DNA of 64,000 nt from Pseudobutyrivibrio ruminis HUN009. Its GTDB lineage: Bacteria; Bacillota; Clostridia; Lachnospirales; Lachnospiraceae. Both the position numbers and the translations under genes were made by a program. Where the stretch lies: NCBI RefSeq assembly GCF_000703005.1, contig NZ_JNLH01000001.1, positions 709,501-773,500 of the forward strand. Reading direction: 5' to 3'. Position 1 is the stretch's first letter, and each line of letters starts with the position of its first letter. Positions 35,927-44,497 of the stretch are shown here, in pieces. Under the pieces are notes generated by a model, which was not told the DNA's origin, made no database searches, and worked only from the letters and a program-made list of their open reading frames with translations.

Positions 35927-37237
35927 TTATGGTTTATAACTGGGTGTTTGAGTGGCATTTTCGGTTTGTGGCCTGGTTTTAGTTTGTGGCCTGGTTTTGG
36001 TGACGAAATCCAGCAATATTGACAGTGCGAGGGCTATCACACAGATGACGATTGTGAAAATCCAGGCATTTCTGTCGTCGTTTGCATCCACATATCTACC
36101 TGAGTACCACATGACATAACCGCTTGCCAAGGCTCCGAGGAAGCTTATCCAACCAAATGCTCGGCCCCTGTACTCTGGCCCAACCGACTGCACGATGTAT
36201 GGGGAGAAGCAAAGCATGGTAAGGATTTCTCCCACAATGAAGATTGCAATGGCGATATAGTAGGCTGGAATGTGGCCAAGGCTTACTAAAAATACGCCAA
36301 AACTAAGGATTTGAGCGGCTACGCCGGCGGTTAGCTTCCATTGGTTGCTTCTTGATTCAACTATTTGAGTTATTATTGGTGTCAAGATGACTACCAAGAA
36401 GCAGCTTACGCTCATTACTGTGCCGTATATGGTAGCTCCCATATCTCCGTGATACTTGGCAAAGTCGATTGGCATCAGGTACGAGAACTGGCTGTAACCA
36501 CCTTCGTACAGGGCGAAGGCCAGCATGAAAAGAATCACAGGCTTGTTTGTTTTAATGAGCATGCTGATGAAACCTTTAGCTGCTGGGTTTGCCTGGGTTG
36601 TTGGAGTTACCTGGGTTGCTGGTGTTCTTGAGTCTTCCGGCTGATGCACTTTGGCCTGCTCCTGGCTACTCTTTTCATCTACAAACAAAATAATCAGTAC
36701 TGTGGACATGGCGATTGTAACCGCATCGATTATAAAGCACAGCCACAGATAGTTGTTAAACAGGAATCCTCCGATGATTGGCGCCAGGATGAAGCCCACA
36801 TTTGCGCCCATGTACTGGATTGAAAAGGCTTTATCCTCTTTGCCCGGCGGCGTAACAAGTGCCACCAGAGCGCTATAGGCAGGGCCTTCAATTGTCTGGA
36901 AAAAGCTTGCCACCATTATCATAATGAAGGATGCAAAGTTGAAGGCCTTTACTCCACAGATGAGGTAAATGGTGATGGACACCACATCACAGGCAATTAT
37001 CATGGCCTTCTTGCTAATTCTATCTGCCAACTGGCCGCCAATCAGATTTGCTGGCAGGTTAATCAGGCCCGCAAGCATTATCCATAATGCGGTCTTAGAT
37101 GCAGACAGACCAAACTTCTGGTTCAATATCAGCGTAAGCATTGGCATAATCATGGCACCCATGTTTGTGACCATTCTTCCGATAGCTAATGCATAATTTG
37201 CCCTCGTCAATCCTTTGTACTGTGTTAAAATTTTCAT
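35927..37237 (-). CDS. Major facilitator superfamily transporter (drug-exporter-like)
   Basis: The 436-residue protein has about 12 hydrophobic helices. The MFS loop motif is GGQLADRISKK between helices 2 and 3, and a GRAFGWISFLGALASG segment is present in the second half. Similar proteins export drugs or metabolites by proton antiport; the substrate is unknown. The C-terminal tail has a short tandem KTRPQTKTRPQT, visible in DNA as repeated TGGCCTGGTTTTAG. Two 19-base direct repeats lie 50-100 bases upstream of the ATG. An HTH regulator gene precedes it on the same strand, probably controlling it. Confidence 0.87.
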   Translation of the reverse strand: MKILTQYKGLTRANYALAIGRMVTNMGAMIMPMLTLILNQKFGLSASKTALWIMLAGLINLPANLIGGQLADRISKKAMIIACDVVSITIYLICGVKAFNFASFIMIMVASFFQTIEGPAYSALVALVTPPGKEDKAFSIQYMGANVGFILAPIIGGFLFNNYLWLCFIIDAVTIAMSTVLIILFVDEKSSQEQAKVHQPEDSRTPATQVTPTTQANPAAKGFISMLIKTNKPVILFMLAFALYEGGYSQFSYLMPIDFAKYHGDMGATIYGTVMSVSCFLVVILTPIITQIVESRSNQWKLTAGVAAQILSFGVFLVSLGHIPAYYIAIAIFIVGEILTMLCFSPYIVQSVGPEYRGRAFGWISFLGALASGYVMWYSGRYVDANDDRNAWIFTIVICVIALALSILLDFVTKTRPQTKTRPQTENATQTPSYKP

Positions 37238-37286
37238 GTCTCTACCTCGTTGTGTGTGCTGTTTACAGGTCTGTGTTTGCTAGTTA

Positions 37287-37338
37287 TCTGTTCCGGGGGT
37301 GTTCTTAAATTTTTCTGATTCTGTTCCGGGATTGTTCT
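37287..37338 (-). promoter_or_regulatory. Tandem direct repeats upstream of the MFS gene
   Basis: AGAACAATCCCGGAACAGA and AGAACACCCCCGGAACAGA (17 of 19 identical) start 33 bases apart, close to three helical turns. Same-face tandem operators for the neighbouring regulator are the natural reading. Confidence 0.55.
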
Positions 37339-37356
37339 AGTTTTACTCCTGAGTTG

Positions 37357-37992
37357 TTACTTCTTGTCTACTGGGTAGGCTAGAAGTGTTGTGCTCCATG
37401 GCTTAGTATTTGGTTGTTTATCGGCGTGGGCCGCTAGGAAATCAATTATATAGTTCTTCAGCTCTGCGGCGTCCTCGTCTGTAAGGAATGCCACTGAACT
37501 TATCACATCGCCGGTGACCGGTGCAGGTAAGTCTGTGTTTTCATTACTAGCTTCTGGCTTTTCTTCTGTAGCTTTTTCTTCTATAGTTTTTTTCTCTGTA
37601 GTTTTCTCGCCTCTAGCCCAAAGATCTCTCTTATATTCTAGGAACCCCTGCCAGTTTTCATTCATCATGTAGTTTAGGAACACTTCCTGCTCATTTACTA
37701 CGCTATCGTCCTGCTGTTCATTCGTTTTCAGGGATATGTTCACATCCTCCAGGGCATAATATTTGGCCGTGATTCCATTTATCTTCTTCGTGTGATCAAG
37801 CCTCAGCACGCCCAAGCTCTCCAGCTTTTTGATGTGAGCTGTAGCCGCCGATGGCGATATTCCAAGCTCTTTCGACAGCTGCTTTGGAGTCATCGCCTCC
37901 CCACTAATCTGCATCAGACGAATCAACCTCTGTCGCTGCGGATTCATATATATTTTGTTCTTTTCTGGTGTATCCAGGATTATCTCTTTCAT
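37357..37992 (-). CDS. ArsR-like winged-helix regulator
   Basis: The 211-residue protein has an N-terminal winged helix (about 15-85): MTPKQLSKELGISPSAATAH is the HTH and LESLGVLRLD the wing region. It resembles HTH_20/ArsR-like proteins that lack metal-binding cysteines. A Glu/Lys/Thr repeat linker (TEKKTIEEKATEEK) separates it from a short helical C-terminal domain. It is encoded upstream of the MFS transporter on the same strand. Its promoter carries a perfect inverted repeat between -35 and -10, pointing to self-repression. The ATG at 37992 has GAGGGG upstream and is preferred to an earlier in-frame ATG. Confidence 0.8.
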   Translation of the reverse strand: MKEIILDTPEKNKIYMNPQRQRLIRLMQISGEAMTPKQLSKELGISPSAATAHIKKLESLGVLRLDHTKKINGITAKYYALEDVNISLKTNEQQDDSVVNEQEVFLNYMMNENWQGFLEYKRDLWARGEKTTEKKTIEEKATEEKPEASNENTDLPAPVTGDVISSVAFLTDEDAAELKNYIIDFLAAHADKQPNTKPWSTTLLAYPVDKK

Positions 37993-38020
37993 AGTTCCCC
38001 TCGTAATTTTGTTTTGCATC

Positions 38021-38049
38021 ATTATACGTTACATTTTATGTAACGTCAA
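38021..38049 (-). promoter_or_regulatory. Promoter with built-in operator for the ArsR-like gene
   Basis: TTGACG and TATAAT flank a 17-base spacer. The spacer and box edges form the perfect inverted repeat ACGTTACA-5-TGTAACGT (38026-38046). Binding there would exclude RNA polymerase. Confidence 0.8.
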
Positions 38050-38352
38050 TCGTTTTTACATATTTGTTACAACGGACGCACGAAAAGCCCATTCCCTCAG
38101 GCGGCGGGCATAGTGCGGCGGCCTGAGAGCATATCTACGATGATCTAATTCAATTTAAAGTATTAATGGGATTTCGGGTTCGATACGTGAACCCACAATT
38201 AGATTGTTATATGAAAACAAATCTTTCAAAACTCGTTTGATACTATACCTGCTGAAATCAAACTTGTCAACCAATATAGCCAATAATCACCAACAACTAG
38301 AATCAGGCCTATTTCCCCCACTCATTCCAATTAGACACTCACTACATTCCAT
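38050..38352. other. Non-coding stretch with two structured elements
   Basis: No gene is supported here. One GC-rich hairpin pairs CTCAGGC (38096-38102) with GCCTGAG (38121-38127). A second element has an outer stem ATCTAATT/AATTAGAT (38143-38204) around an inner GGGTTC/GAACCC hairpin (38176-38194). The rest is plain AT-rich sequence. It could hold a small RNA or the remains of a mobile element. Confidence 0.35.
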
Positions 38353-38398
38353 AATACAAAAAACCCTCCGCAGCGCCGAAGCGCCGCGAAGGGTTCCA
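38353..38398 (-). terminator. Terminator of the MarR-ABC exporter operon
   Basis: On the minus strand AACCCTTCGCGGCGC pairs with GCGCTGCGGAGGGTT around a TTCG loop and is followed by TTTTTT. It lies about 60 bases past the last stop codon. Confidence 0.9.
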
Positions 38399-38456
38399 AA
38401 TCTATTCAACTCACTCGGCCTGAAACCAGACCTAAGCCAGCCTATATTCCAAAGCT

Positions 38457-40367
38457 TTACGCATTCTGAATCTTTCCTGTGTAAAGCTGGTAGTACTTAC
38501 CGCCTTCCTGGATAAGTTCTTCATGGTTACCGCGCTCGATGATGCGTCCCTGGTCGAGAACCATGATGCAATCAGAGTTGCGGATAGTTGAAAGACGATG
38601 GGCGATAACAAATGTTGTACGGCCGTGCATAAGCTTGTCCATACCGTCCTGTACGATTTTCTCTGTACGAGTATCGATAGATGATGTAGCCTCGTCGAGA
38701 ATAAGTACTGGTGGATCTGCGATTGCTGCGCGTGCGATTGCAAGAAGCTGGCGCTGGCCCTGTGAAAGGTTGCCGCCGTCGCCCTTGATTACTGTGTCAT
38801 AGCCCTGTGGCAATCTGCGGATAAATCCGTCAGCGTTTGCAAGCTTTGCTGCTGCAATAACTTCCTCATCAGTAGCGTCAAGCTTACCGTAGCGGATGTT
38901 GTCAGCAATTGTGCCTGTAAACAAATGTGTATCCTGAAGTACGATACCAAGTGAGCGGCGAAGGTCCGCTTTCTTAATCTTGTTGATGTTGATTCCGTCG
39001 TAACGAATCTTTCCGTCAGCGATATCGTAGAATCTGTTAATAAGGTTTGTAATAGTTGTCTTTCCGGCACCAGTCGCACCAACAAAGGCAATCTTCTGGC
39101 CTGGTGTAGCGAAAAGCTTGATGTTGTGAAGGACAACCTTGTCTGGATTGTAGGCGAAGTCTACGTCATCAAAGACGATATCGCCTTCAAGCTTCTGATA
39201 AGTTGTTGTGCCTTCTGCCTTGTGGAAGTGCTTCCAAGCCCACATTCCTGTACGCTCTTCACACTCAACAATTTCGCCATTTTCCTCTCTGGCGTTAACA
39301 AGCATTACATAGCCATCGTCGGTCTCTGGTACCTGGTCGATAAGTTCGAATACACGCTCAGCGCCGGCCATAGCAAGAACGATTGACTGGAACTGCTGTG
39401 ATACCTGCTGGATTGGCATGATAAATGAACGAGTAAACTGAAGGAATGAAACAAGCGCTCCAAGTGTAAGTCCTGTCCAGCCGTTTAGGGCAAGTGTTCC
39501 ACCAACAACTGCGCAGATAACGTAGTTTACATTACCAAGCTGCATATTTACTGGTCCTAAACAGTTTGCAAGTCTGTTTGCACGATAAGCATTGTTGTAA
39601 AGTTCCTCGTTAAGTCCGTTGAACTTCTCCATTACTTCTTCTTCGTGGCAGAATACCTTAACGACCTTCTGGCCGTTCATGATTTCCTCGATGTTTCCGT
39701 TTACTGCACCGAGGGCCTGCTGCTGCTTGCGGAAGTATCTTCCGGATGTGCCAGCGAGTGTCTTTGTAACTAGTGAGATGATGATAATCATTGCGATTGT
39801 CACACCTGTAAGGGTTGGTGACATCATAAGCATGTATACAAATACTGTAACGATTGTGATTGCACTGTTGAACATCTGTGGGAAGCTCTGTGAAATCATC
39901 TGGCGAAGTGTATCAATATCGTTTGTGTAAACAGACATGATATCGCCGTGTGCGTGTGTATCGAAATAGCGGATTGGTAAATCCTCCATCTTCTCAAACA
40001 TCTCGTTTCTCAAGTCTCTAAGTGAGCCCTGGGCTACGAAAATCATAATAAAGTTGTATGAGAACATTGCGATGATACCTACTGCATAGTAGACAATCAA
40101 AGTCTTGATAGCATCTGCAAGTGGTCCAAAATCTGTGCTGCCAGTCTGTATCATTGGTAGAATGTATGAATCTATCAGCTCCTGCATGAAGGCTGTTCCT
40201 TTTGCATTGCAGATTACTGAGAGGAAGATGCAGATAATTACAAGTACAAGCTGTGCTGGATATCTGCTTCCTACATATTTAACAAGTCGGCCGAGAACTC
40301 CTCGTCTTGCGGCCTTCTGTTCTTTTGTCAGTTTAGGAATTGATCCTGGTTGTGGTCCTCTAGCCAT
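38457..40367 (-). CDS. ABC exporter half-transporter, second subunit
   Basis: The 636-residue protein has six membrane helices (about 30-330) and a C-terminal ATPase. Walker A is GATGAGKTT, the signature is LSQGQRQLLAIARA, Walker B is VLILDEATSS with Glu, and the His-switch is VIAHRLS. A roughly 60-residue insertion between the two domains (EENGEIVECEERTGMWAWKHF) is longer than usual. It overlaps the preceding half-transporter at TAATG, so the two form a heterodimer of the LmrCD/YheIH type. The substrate, probably a drug or peptide, is unknown. Confidence 0.92.
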   Translation of the reverse strand: MARGPQPGSIPKLTKEQKAARRGVLGRLVKYVGSRYPAQLVLVIICIFLSVICNAKGTAFMQELIDSYILPMIQTGSTDFGPLADAIKTLIVYYAVGIIAMFSYNFIMIFVAQGSLRDLRNEMFEKMEDLPIRYFDTHAHGDIMSVYTNDIDTLRQMISQSFPQMFNSAITIVTVFVYMLMMSPTLTGVTIAMIIIISLVTKTLAGTSGRYFRKQQQALGAVNGNIEEIMNGQKVVKVFCHEEEVMEKFNGLNEELYNNAYRANRLANCLGPVNMQLGNVNYVICAVVGGTLALNGWTGLTLGALVSFLQFTRSFIMPIQQVSQQFQSIVLAMAGAERVFELIDQVPETDDGYVMLVNAREENGEIVECEERTGMWAWKHFHKAEGTTTYQKLEGDIVFDDVDFAYNPDKVVLHNIKLFATPGQKIAFVGATGAGKTTITNLINRFYDIADGKIRYDGININKIKKADLRRSLGIVLQDTHLFTGTIADNIRYGKLDATDEEVIAAAKLANADGFIRRLPQGYDTVIKGDGGNLSQGQRQLLAIARAAIADPPVLILDEATSSIDTRTEKIVQDGMDKLMHGRTTFVIAHRLSTIRNSDCIMVLDQGRIIERGNHEELIQEGGKYYQLYTGKIQNA

Positions 40368-42130
40368 TAGTCCTCGCCTCCTTCCTGAGTCTTGTCGAAG
40401 TCGCCGCTACCGGCTCCTGTCTGCTGCTCATAGATTTCCTTATAAATCTCATTTCTAGCCATCAACTCTTCGTGTGTACCGAAGTCGTTGACCTTACCAT
40501 CATCCATAACGATGATTCTGTCAGCATCCATAACAGATGAGATACGCTGTGCAATGATAAGCTTTGTTGTGCCAGGGATTTCCTCACGGAAAGCACGACG
40601 AATGCTTGCATCTGTAGCTGTATCTACTGCTGATGTAGAGTCATCAAGGATAAGTATCTTTGGCTTCTTAAGAAGAGCTCTTGCAATACAAAGTCTCTGG
40701 CGCTGTCCACCGGAAACGTTGGTACCGCCCTGCTCAATGTGTGTGTTGTAGCCATCTGGGAACTTTTCTATGAATTCGTCTGCGCATGCAAGCTTTGCTG
40801 CGCGCTTTACTTCCTCGTCTGTTGCGTCTTTATCGCCCCAACGAAGATTCTCAGCGATTGTTCCAGAGAAAAGTACGTTGTTCTGGAGCACTACTGCTAC
40901 CTGATTACGAATAGCTTCAACATCATAGTCCTTAACGTTAATTCCACCGACGAGCACTTCACCCTCATCTACATCATAAAGACGTGAGATCATTGAAACG
41001 AGAGTAGTCTTTGCTGAACCTGTTCCACCAAGCACACCGATTGTCTCGCCAGAATTAATCTGAAGATTGATGTGGTCAAGAACTGGACGCTCTGCTGTCT
41101 TGTTGTATCCGAAGACAACATTCTTAAACTGGATTGATCCATCAGGTACTTCGTAGATTGGATTCTCACCATTTGTGATTGTTGTCTTTTCTTCAAGCAC
41201 TTCATAAATACGCTTCATGCTGGCAACTGACATAGTTACCATGATGAAAATCATAGCGAAGAACATCAATGACATAAGGATATTCATGCAATATGAGAAT
41301 AATGAAACAAGCTCACCAGTTGTAAGTGTTCCCTCAATTACAATTTCATGGGCTCCAAACCAGCTGATAAGGATGATACATACATAAATAACTGCACTCA
41401 TCATTGGCATCGTGAATGCAATCATCTTTTCAGCAGATGTAGCTGCCTTATAGATTCCCTGGCTGCCGTTTATAAACTTTGTCTTTTCAAATGCCTCACG
41501 TACATAAGCCTTTACAACTCTGATTCCTGTGACATTTTCCTGTACAGATGCGTTCAAATCATCGTACTTTCTCATAAGGATTTCAAATAGTGGTCTTGTT
41601 TTGATAAGTACGAATGTCATGAATGCAAGAATGATGACCATGGCAACAAAGAAGTTTGATGCAATACGTACGTTGATTCTAAATGAAAGAACCATAGCAA
41701 CAATAACTGTAACTGGTGCTCTGAATCCCATTCTAAGAACCATGATAAACGCGTTTTGTACGTTTGTTACGTCTGTTGTAAGACGTGTAACAAGTCCTGC
41801 TGTTGAGAACTTATCAATATTTTCAAACGAGAAGGTCTGAATATTTTCAAACATCTTCTTTCTGAGGTTTTTAGCTAAGCCGGCAGAAGCCTTACTTCCG
41901 TAAACAGCTCCCATTACGCCGCCAAACAAACCTACGACTGCGCAAATAAGCATGTATCCGCCGATTCGGTAAATCTCGCTCATGTTGCCCGCTTCAACAC
42001 CTTTGTCTACTAAGTCTGCTACAAGAAGTGGAATTATCATTTCCATTGCTACTTCAAGAATCATAAAAATAGGAGTAACTAATGCTGCTGCGGTGTATTC
42101 TTTTGTTTCCTGTAATAATCTCTTTACCAA
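40367..42130 (-). CDS. ABC exporter half-transporter, first subunit
   Basis: The 587-residue protein has six membrane helices and an ATPase with Walker A GGTGSAKTT, signature VSGGQRQRLCIARAL and Walker B ILILDDSTSAVD, followed by IIAQRIS. The Walker B Glu is Asp and the switch His is Gln, the usual mark of the degenerate site of a heterodimeric exporter; the partner keeps Glu and His. Translation starts at TTG, placed by AAGGAGG inside the end of the MarR gene. The neighbouring MarR-type gene suggests drug-induced expression. Confidence 0.93.
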   Translation of the reverse strand: MVKRLLQETKEYTAAALVTPIFMILEVAMEMIIPLLVADLVDKGVEAGNMSEIYRIGGYMLICAVVGLFGGVMGAVYGSKASAGLAKNLRKKMFENIQTFSFENIDKFSTAGLVTRLTTDVTNVQNAFIMVLRMGFRAPVTVIVAMVLSFRINVRIASNFFVAMVIILAFMTFVLIKTRPLFEILMRKYDDLNASVQENVTGIRVVKAYVREAFEKTKFINGSQGIYKAATSAEKMIAFTMPMMSAVIYVCIILISWFGAHEIVIEGTLTTGELVSLFSYCMNILMSLMFFAMIFIMVTMSVASMKRIYEVLEEKTTITNGENPIYEVPDGSIQFKNVVFGYNKTAERPVLDHINLQINSGETIGVLGGTGSAKTTLVSMISRLYDVDEGEVLVGGINVKDYDVEAIRNQVAVVLQNNVLFSGTIAENLRWGDKDATDEEVKRAAKLACADEFIEKFPDGYNTHIEQGGTNVSGGQRQRLCIARALLKKPKILILDDSTSAVDTATDASIRRAFREEIPGTTKLIIAQRISSVMDADRIIVMDDGKVNDFGTHEELMARNEIYKEIYEQQTGAGSGDFDKTQEGGED

Positions 42131-42132
42131 GA

Positions 42133-42615
42133 TTAATCCTCCTTCTTTAATTCTACGTATGATTTGTATTCCCTAGCATTTTGCTGCATCTTTTCAAGGA
42201 CACGAATCACAGTGGCGATTTCTTCTTCAGAGATATCCTTTGTGACGTATTCTTCAACCTCAAGGATTTGGCTCTCTATAAGATGATTGAATTCCATACC
42301 CTTTTCTGTAACAATGATTTGCTTTTTGCGGCCGTCGCCATCCACTGGTACCTTCGCAATCAAATCGTCTCTTTCAAGAGTCTGAATCATATCTGCCAAT
42401 GTAGATTTAGGAAAATGGAAAATCTTTTCCAAATCTTTTTGGAAAATTGGCTCTTTCTGCCTTACGAAATAACCAATAAGCCATCCGTTCTTTGTTGTGC
42501 AAAGATCCATTTTGTTGTCGCAGGCGCCTCTGTTAATAGCGTCCTTAACTTCGCGACCTATGCTTCCGCACAAAAAACCTATATGTGTCTTATTGTCAAA
42601 TTCTTTTGAACACAT
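42133..42615 (-). CDS. MarR-family regulator of the ABC exporter
   Basis: The 160-residue protein has a winged-helix core (about 55-125): KDLEKIFHFPKSTLADMIQT is the HTH and LIAKVPVDGDGRKKQIIVTE the wing. It is the first gene of the exporter operon, with two bases between its stop and the TTG of the next gene. The promoter contains an inverted repeat around the -10 box, so autorepression relieved by a ligand is likely. AAGGAG lies five bases before the ATG. Confidence 0.9.
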   Translation of the reverse strand: MCSKEFDNKTHIGFLCGSIGREVKDAINRGACDNKMDLCTTKNGWLIGYFVRQKEPIFQKDLEKIFHFPKSTLADMIQTLERDDLIAKVPVDGDGRKKQIIVTEKGMEFNHLIESQILEVEEYVTKDISEEEIATVIRVLEKMQQNAREYKSYVELKKED

Positions 42616-42679
42616 TTCTTCTCCTTTCCTCTATAATTTCTTTCTTTAATTTGCTTTGGGAATGTCCGACTTCGGAATG

Positions 42680-42709
42680 TTCGGTTCCGGACAATTCGGT
42701 TTCGGACAA
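42680..42709 (-). repeat. 15-base tandem repeats in the MarR operon leader
   Basis: TTGTCCGAAACCGAA and TTGTCCGGAACCGAA follow each other directly downstream of the -10 box; a decayed third copy continues to about 42664. They cover the expected transcription start. Confidence 0.65.
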
Positions 42710-42743
42710 TTTGCATTATACACTCCAAATTGTGTCCAAGCAA
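42704..42743 (-). promoter_or_regulatory. Promoter and operator of the MarR-ABC operon
   Basis: TTGCTT (42738-42743) and TATAAT (42715-42720) are 17 bases apart on the minus strand. CAATTTG and CAAATTG arms within GGACACAATTTG...CAAATTGTCC flank the -10 box, forming a MarR-like operator. Confidence 0.7.
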
Positions 42744-42913
42744 CAAAAAAAATATTAAAATTCTATTAAAAAGTCCACGAGCGACCTCATCCGTGGTATA
42801 GTAGACAATAGACATAATGATAGGACTTGAATAGGGGAGTACATAATCGTTAGAGAATGGATTTATTGCTTAATCCGCCTTAGGGAAGTAATTAATAAGA
42901 AAAGGAGTATAAC

Positions 42914-43471
42914 ATGAGAGAACGAAGCAAAGATTTACGTGTAAGAAGAACTCTTACCGCAATTAGAAAGTCATTTAATGAACTCGTACTAGCACGTGAC
43001 TATCGCGAAATCTCTATCACTGATCTTACAGAAAGAGCTGGAATCAACAGAAAGACATTTTATCTTCACTATACATCTTTGGATGATTTGATTGATGAAA
43101 TCGAGGAAGAGGTTTCTTCAGACTTATTAGAGCACATTGGAAAATATGCATTAGATATGGATCTTAGTGGATGTATCACATACTTCTACAAGTATCTTGA
43201 GTCTTGCAGCAAGGTTCAGAAGAAGCTTATGTGCGACGAGTCATATTCATTCTTCTACAATGCAGTTGTAGATAAGGTTTTGAACAGTGAAGAATTTTCT
43301 AAGTTCTTCAACCAGACTGAGCATCCTTCAATTGTACGTTCATACACAAAGGCAATCACATCTATCTACAAGGATTGGTTGGCTAGTGGCCGCGACGTAG
43401 AGTTTAAGACACTTACAGATGTTGCAAGTGTGCTTGTTGGCAAGGGATACGCTGGCGTTATTAAAAAGTAA
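42914..43471 (+). CDS. TetR-family regulator
   Basis: The 185-residue protein has an N-terminal TetR HTH (about 10-60; ISITDLTERAGINRKTFYLH). Its C-terminal helical domain is of the TetR_C_8/DhaS-like kind (SYTKAITSIYKDWLASG). It lies divergent from the MarR-ABC operon with 298 bases between them and could act on either side. AAAGGAG precedes the ATG. The ligand is unknown. Confidence 0.88.
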   Translation: MRERSKDLRVRRTLTAIRKSFNELVLARDYREISITDLTERAGINRKTFYLHYTSLDDLIDEIEEEVSSDLLEHIGKYALDMDLSGCITYFYKYLESCSKVQKKLMCDESYSFFYNAVVDKVLNSEEFSKFFNQTEHPSIVRSYTKAITSIYKDWLASGRDVEFKTLTDVASVLVGKGYAGVIKK

Positions 43472-43485
43472 ATATGAATTATTAA

Positions 43486-43515
43486 AGGCAGGTCTTAAAA
43501 TGACCTGCCTTTTTG
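43486..43515. terminator. Terminator between TetR-type and glucokinase genes
   Basis: AGGCAGGTC and GACCTGCCT form a perfect 9-bp stem followed by TTTTTG on the plus strand. On the minus strand the T tract is weaker, but it is the only hairpin after the glucokinase gene. Confidence 0.85.
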
Positions 43516-43532
43516 TTTGCCTTATTTCTTAA

Positions 43533-44471
43533 TTAAAGAATAAGCTTCATTGCGCCGTAGATACCAGCGTCATTTCCAAGTGATGCGAGAACAATTTTTG
43601 TGCTCTTGCAGCCGTGGAATGCGATTTGATTGAATCTGTATTCTACTTCATCAACAAGATACTGACCAGCCTTTGAAACGCCGCCGCCAATAACGAATGC
43701 TTCTGGGTTTACAACACAAGAGATTACCTGAAGGCCCTGTGCCAAGTACTCGCAAGCGCGTCTTGCGATTTCTTTTGCAACTACATCACCCTTCTTTGCT
43801 TCATCGAAAACAGCCTTTGCATCGAGTGTTTCTACGTCTCTAAGGCTACTTGCATCATCGTTCTGAGCAAGGCGAATCTTTGCAAGACGAGCGATACCTG
43901 TTGCTGAGCAATACTGCTCAAGACATCCGTGATTTCCACAACCACATGTGTTTTCCTCTGTGTAGTTTACTCTGATGTGACCGATTTCTCCTGCTGCACC
44001 TGCTGCACCGCTGATGATATCGTCGTTGATGATAACACCACCACCAACACCAGTACCAAGAGTAACCATAACTGAGCTTGAATATTCCTTTGCAGCTCCC
44101 ATCCAAGCTTCGCCAAGTGCTGCAACGTTTGCATCGTTACCAGCCTTAACCTTGAGACCGCCAAGGCACTCAGAGAATTCCTTCTCTACGTTGAAAACGC
44201 CCCATCCAAGATTTACACAACGGTTTACAACACCGTCATCTGATACAGGTCCAGGAATTCCAATACCTACGCCTGCTACATCGTCAGCAGCAATATTCTT
44301 TTCATCCATCTTCTTAACAACTGTCTGTGCAAGATTCTTAAGGATGTTTACACCGCCGTTTGATGTATCTGTAGGAACTTCCCACTTTTCAATTAGCTCA
44401 CCCTCTGCTGTGAATAAGCCGCACTTACATGTTGTTCCCCCCAGATCCAATCCAAATCCATACTTTGCCAT
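43533..44471 (-). CDS. glcK: ROK-family glucokinase
   Basis: The 312-residue protein has the ATP-binding LDLGGTTCKCGLF loop at its N-terminus, GIGIPGPV, the sugar-site GNDANVAALGE, and VTLGTGVGGGVI. The ROK zinc motif is CGCGNHGCLEQY. It phosphorylates glucose released by the alpha- and beta-galactosidases. It lies 27 bases after a class A PBP gene and is probably co-transcribed with it. The ATG at 44471 is chosen; an in-frame TTG nine bases earlier is too close to the GGAGG site. Confidence 0.92.
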   Translation of the reverse strand: MAKYGFGLDLGGTTCKCGLFTAEGELIEKWEVPTDTSNGGVNILKNLAQTVVKKMDEKNIAADDVAGVGIGIPGPVSDDGVVNRCVNLGWGVFNVEKEFSECLGGLKVKAGNDANVAALGEAWMGAAKEYSSSVMVTLGTGVGGGVIINDDIISGAAGAAGEIGHIRVNYTEENTCGCGNHGCLEQYCSATGIARLAKIRLAQNDDASSLRDVETLDAKAVFDEAKKGDVVAKEIARRACEYLAQGLQVISCVVNPEAFVIGGGVSKAGQYLVDEVEYRFNQIAFHGCKSTKIVLASLGNDAGIYGAMKLIL

Positions 44472-44497
44472 TTTTTTCAAAATCCTCCATATTACTT

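Noticed and set aside
38176..38194. tRNA-like GGTTCGA sequence
   Set aside because: No acceptor, D or anticodon arms can be built around it; it is the inner part of a GGGTTC/GAACCC hairpin.
42579..42815. 78-residue frame with RNRIVRNRTF repeats
   Set aside because: The repeated residues come from the 15-base operator repeats and promoter of the MarR operon; it has no start signal.
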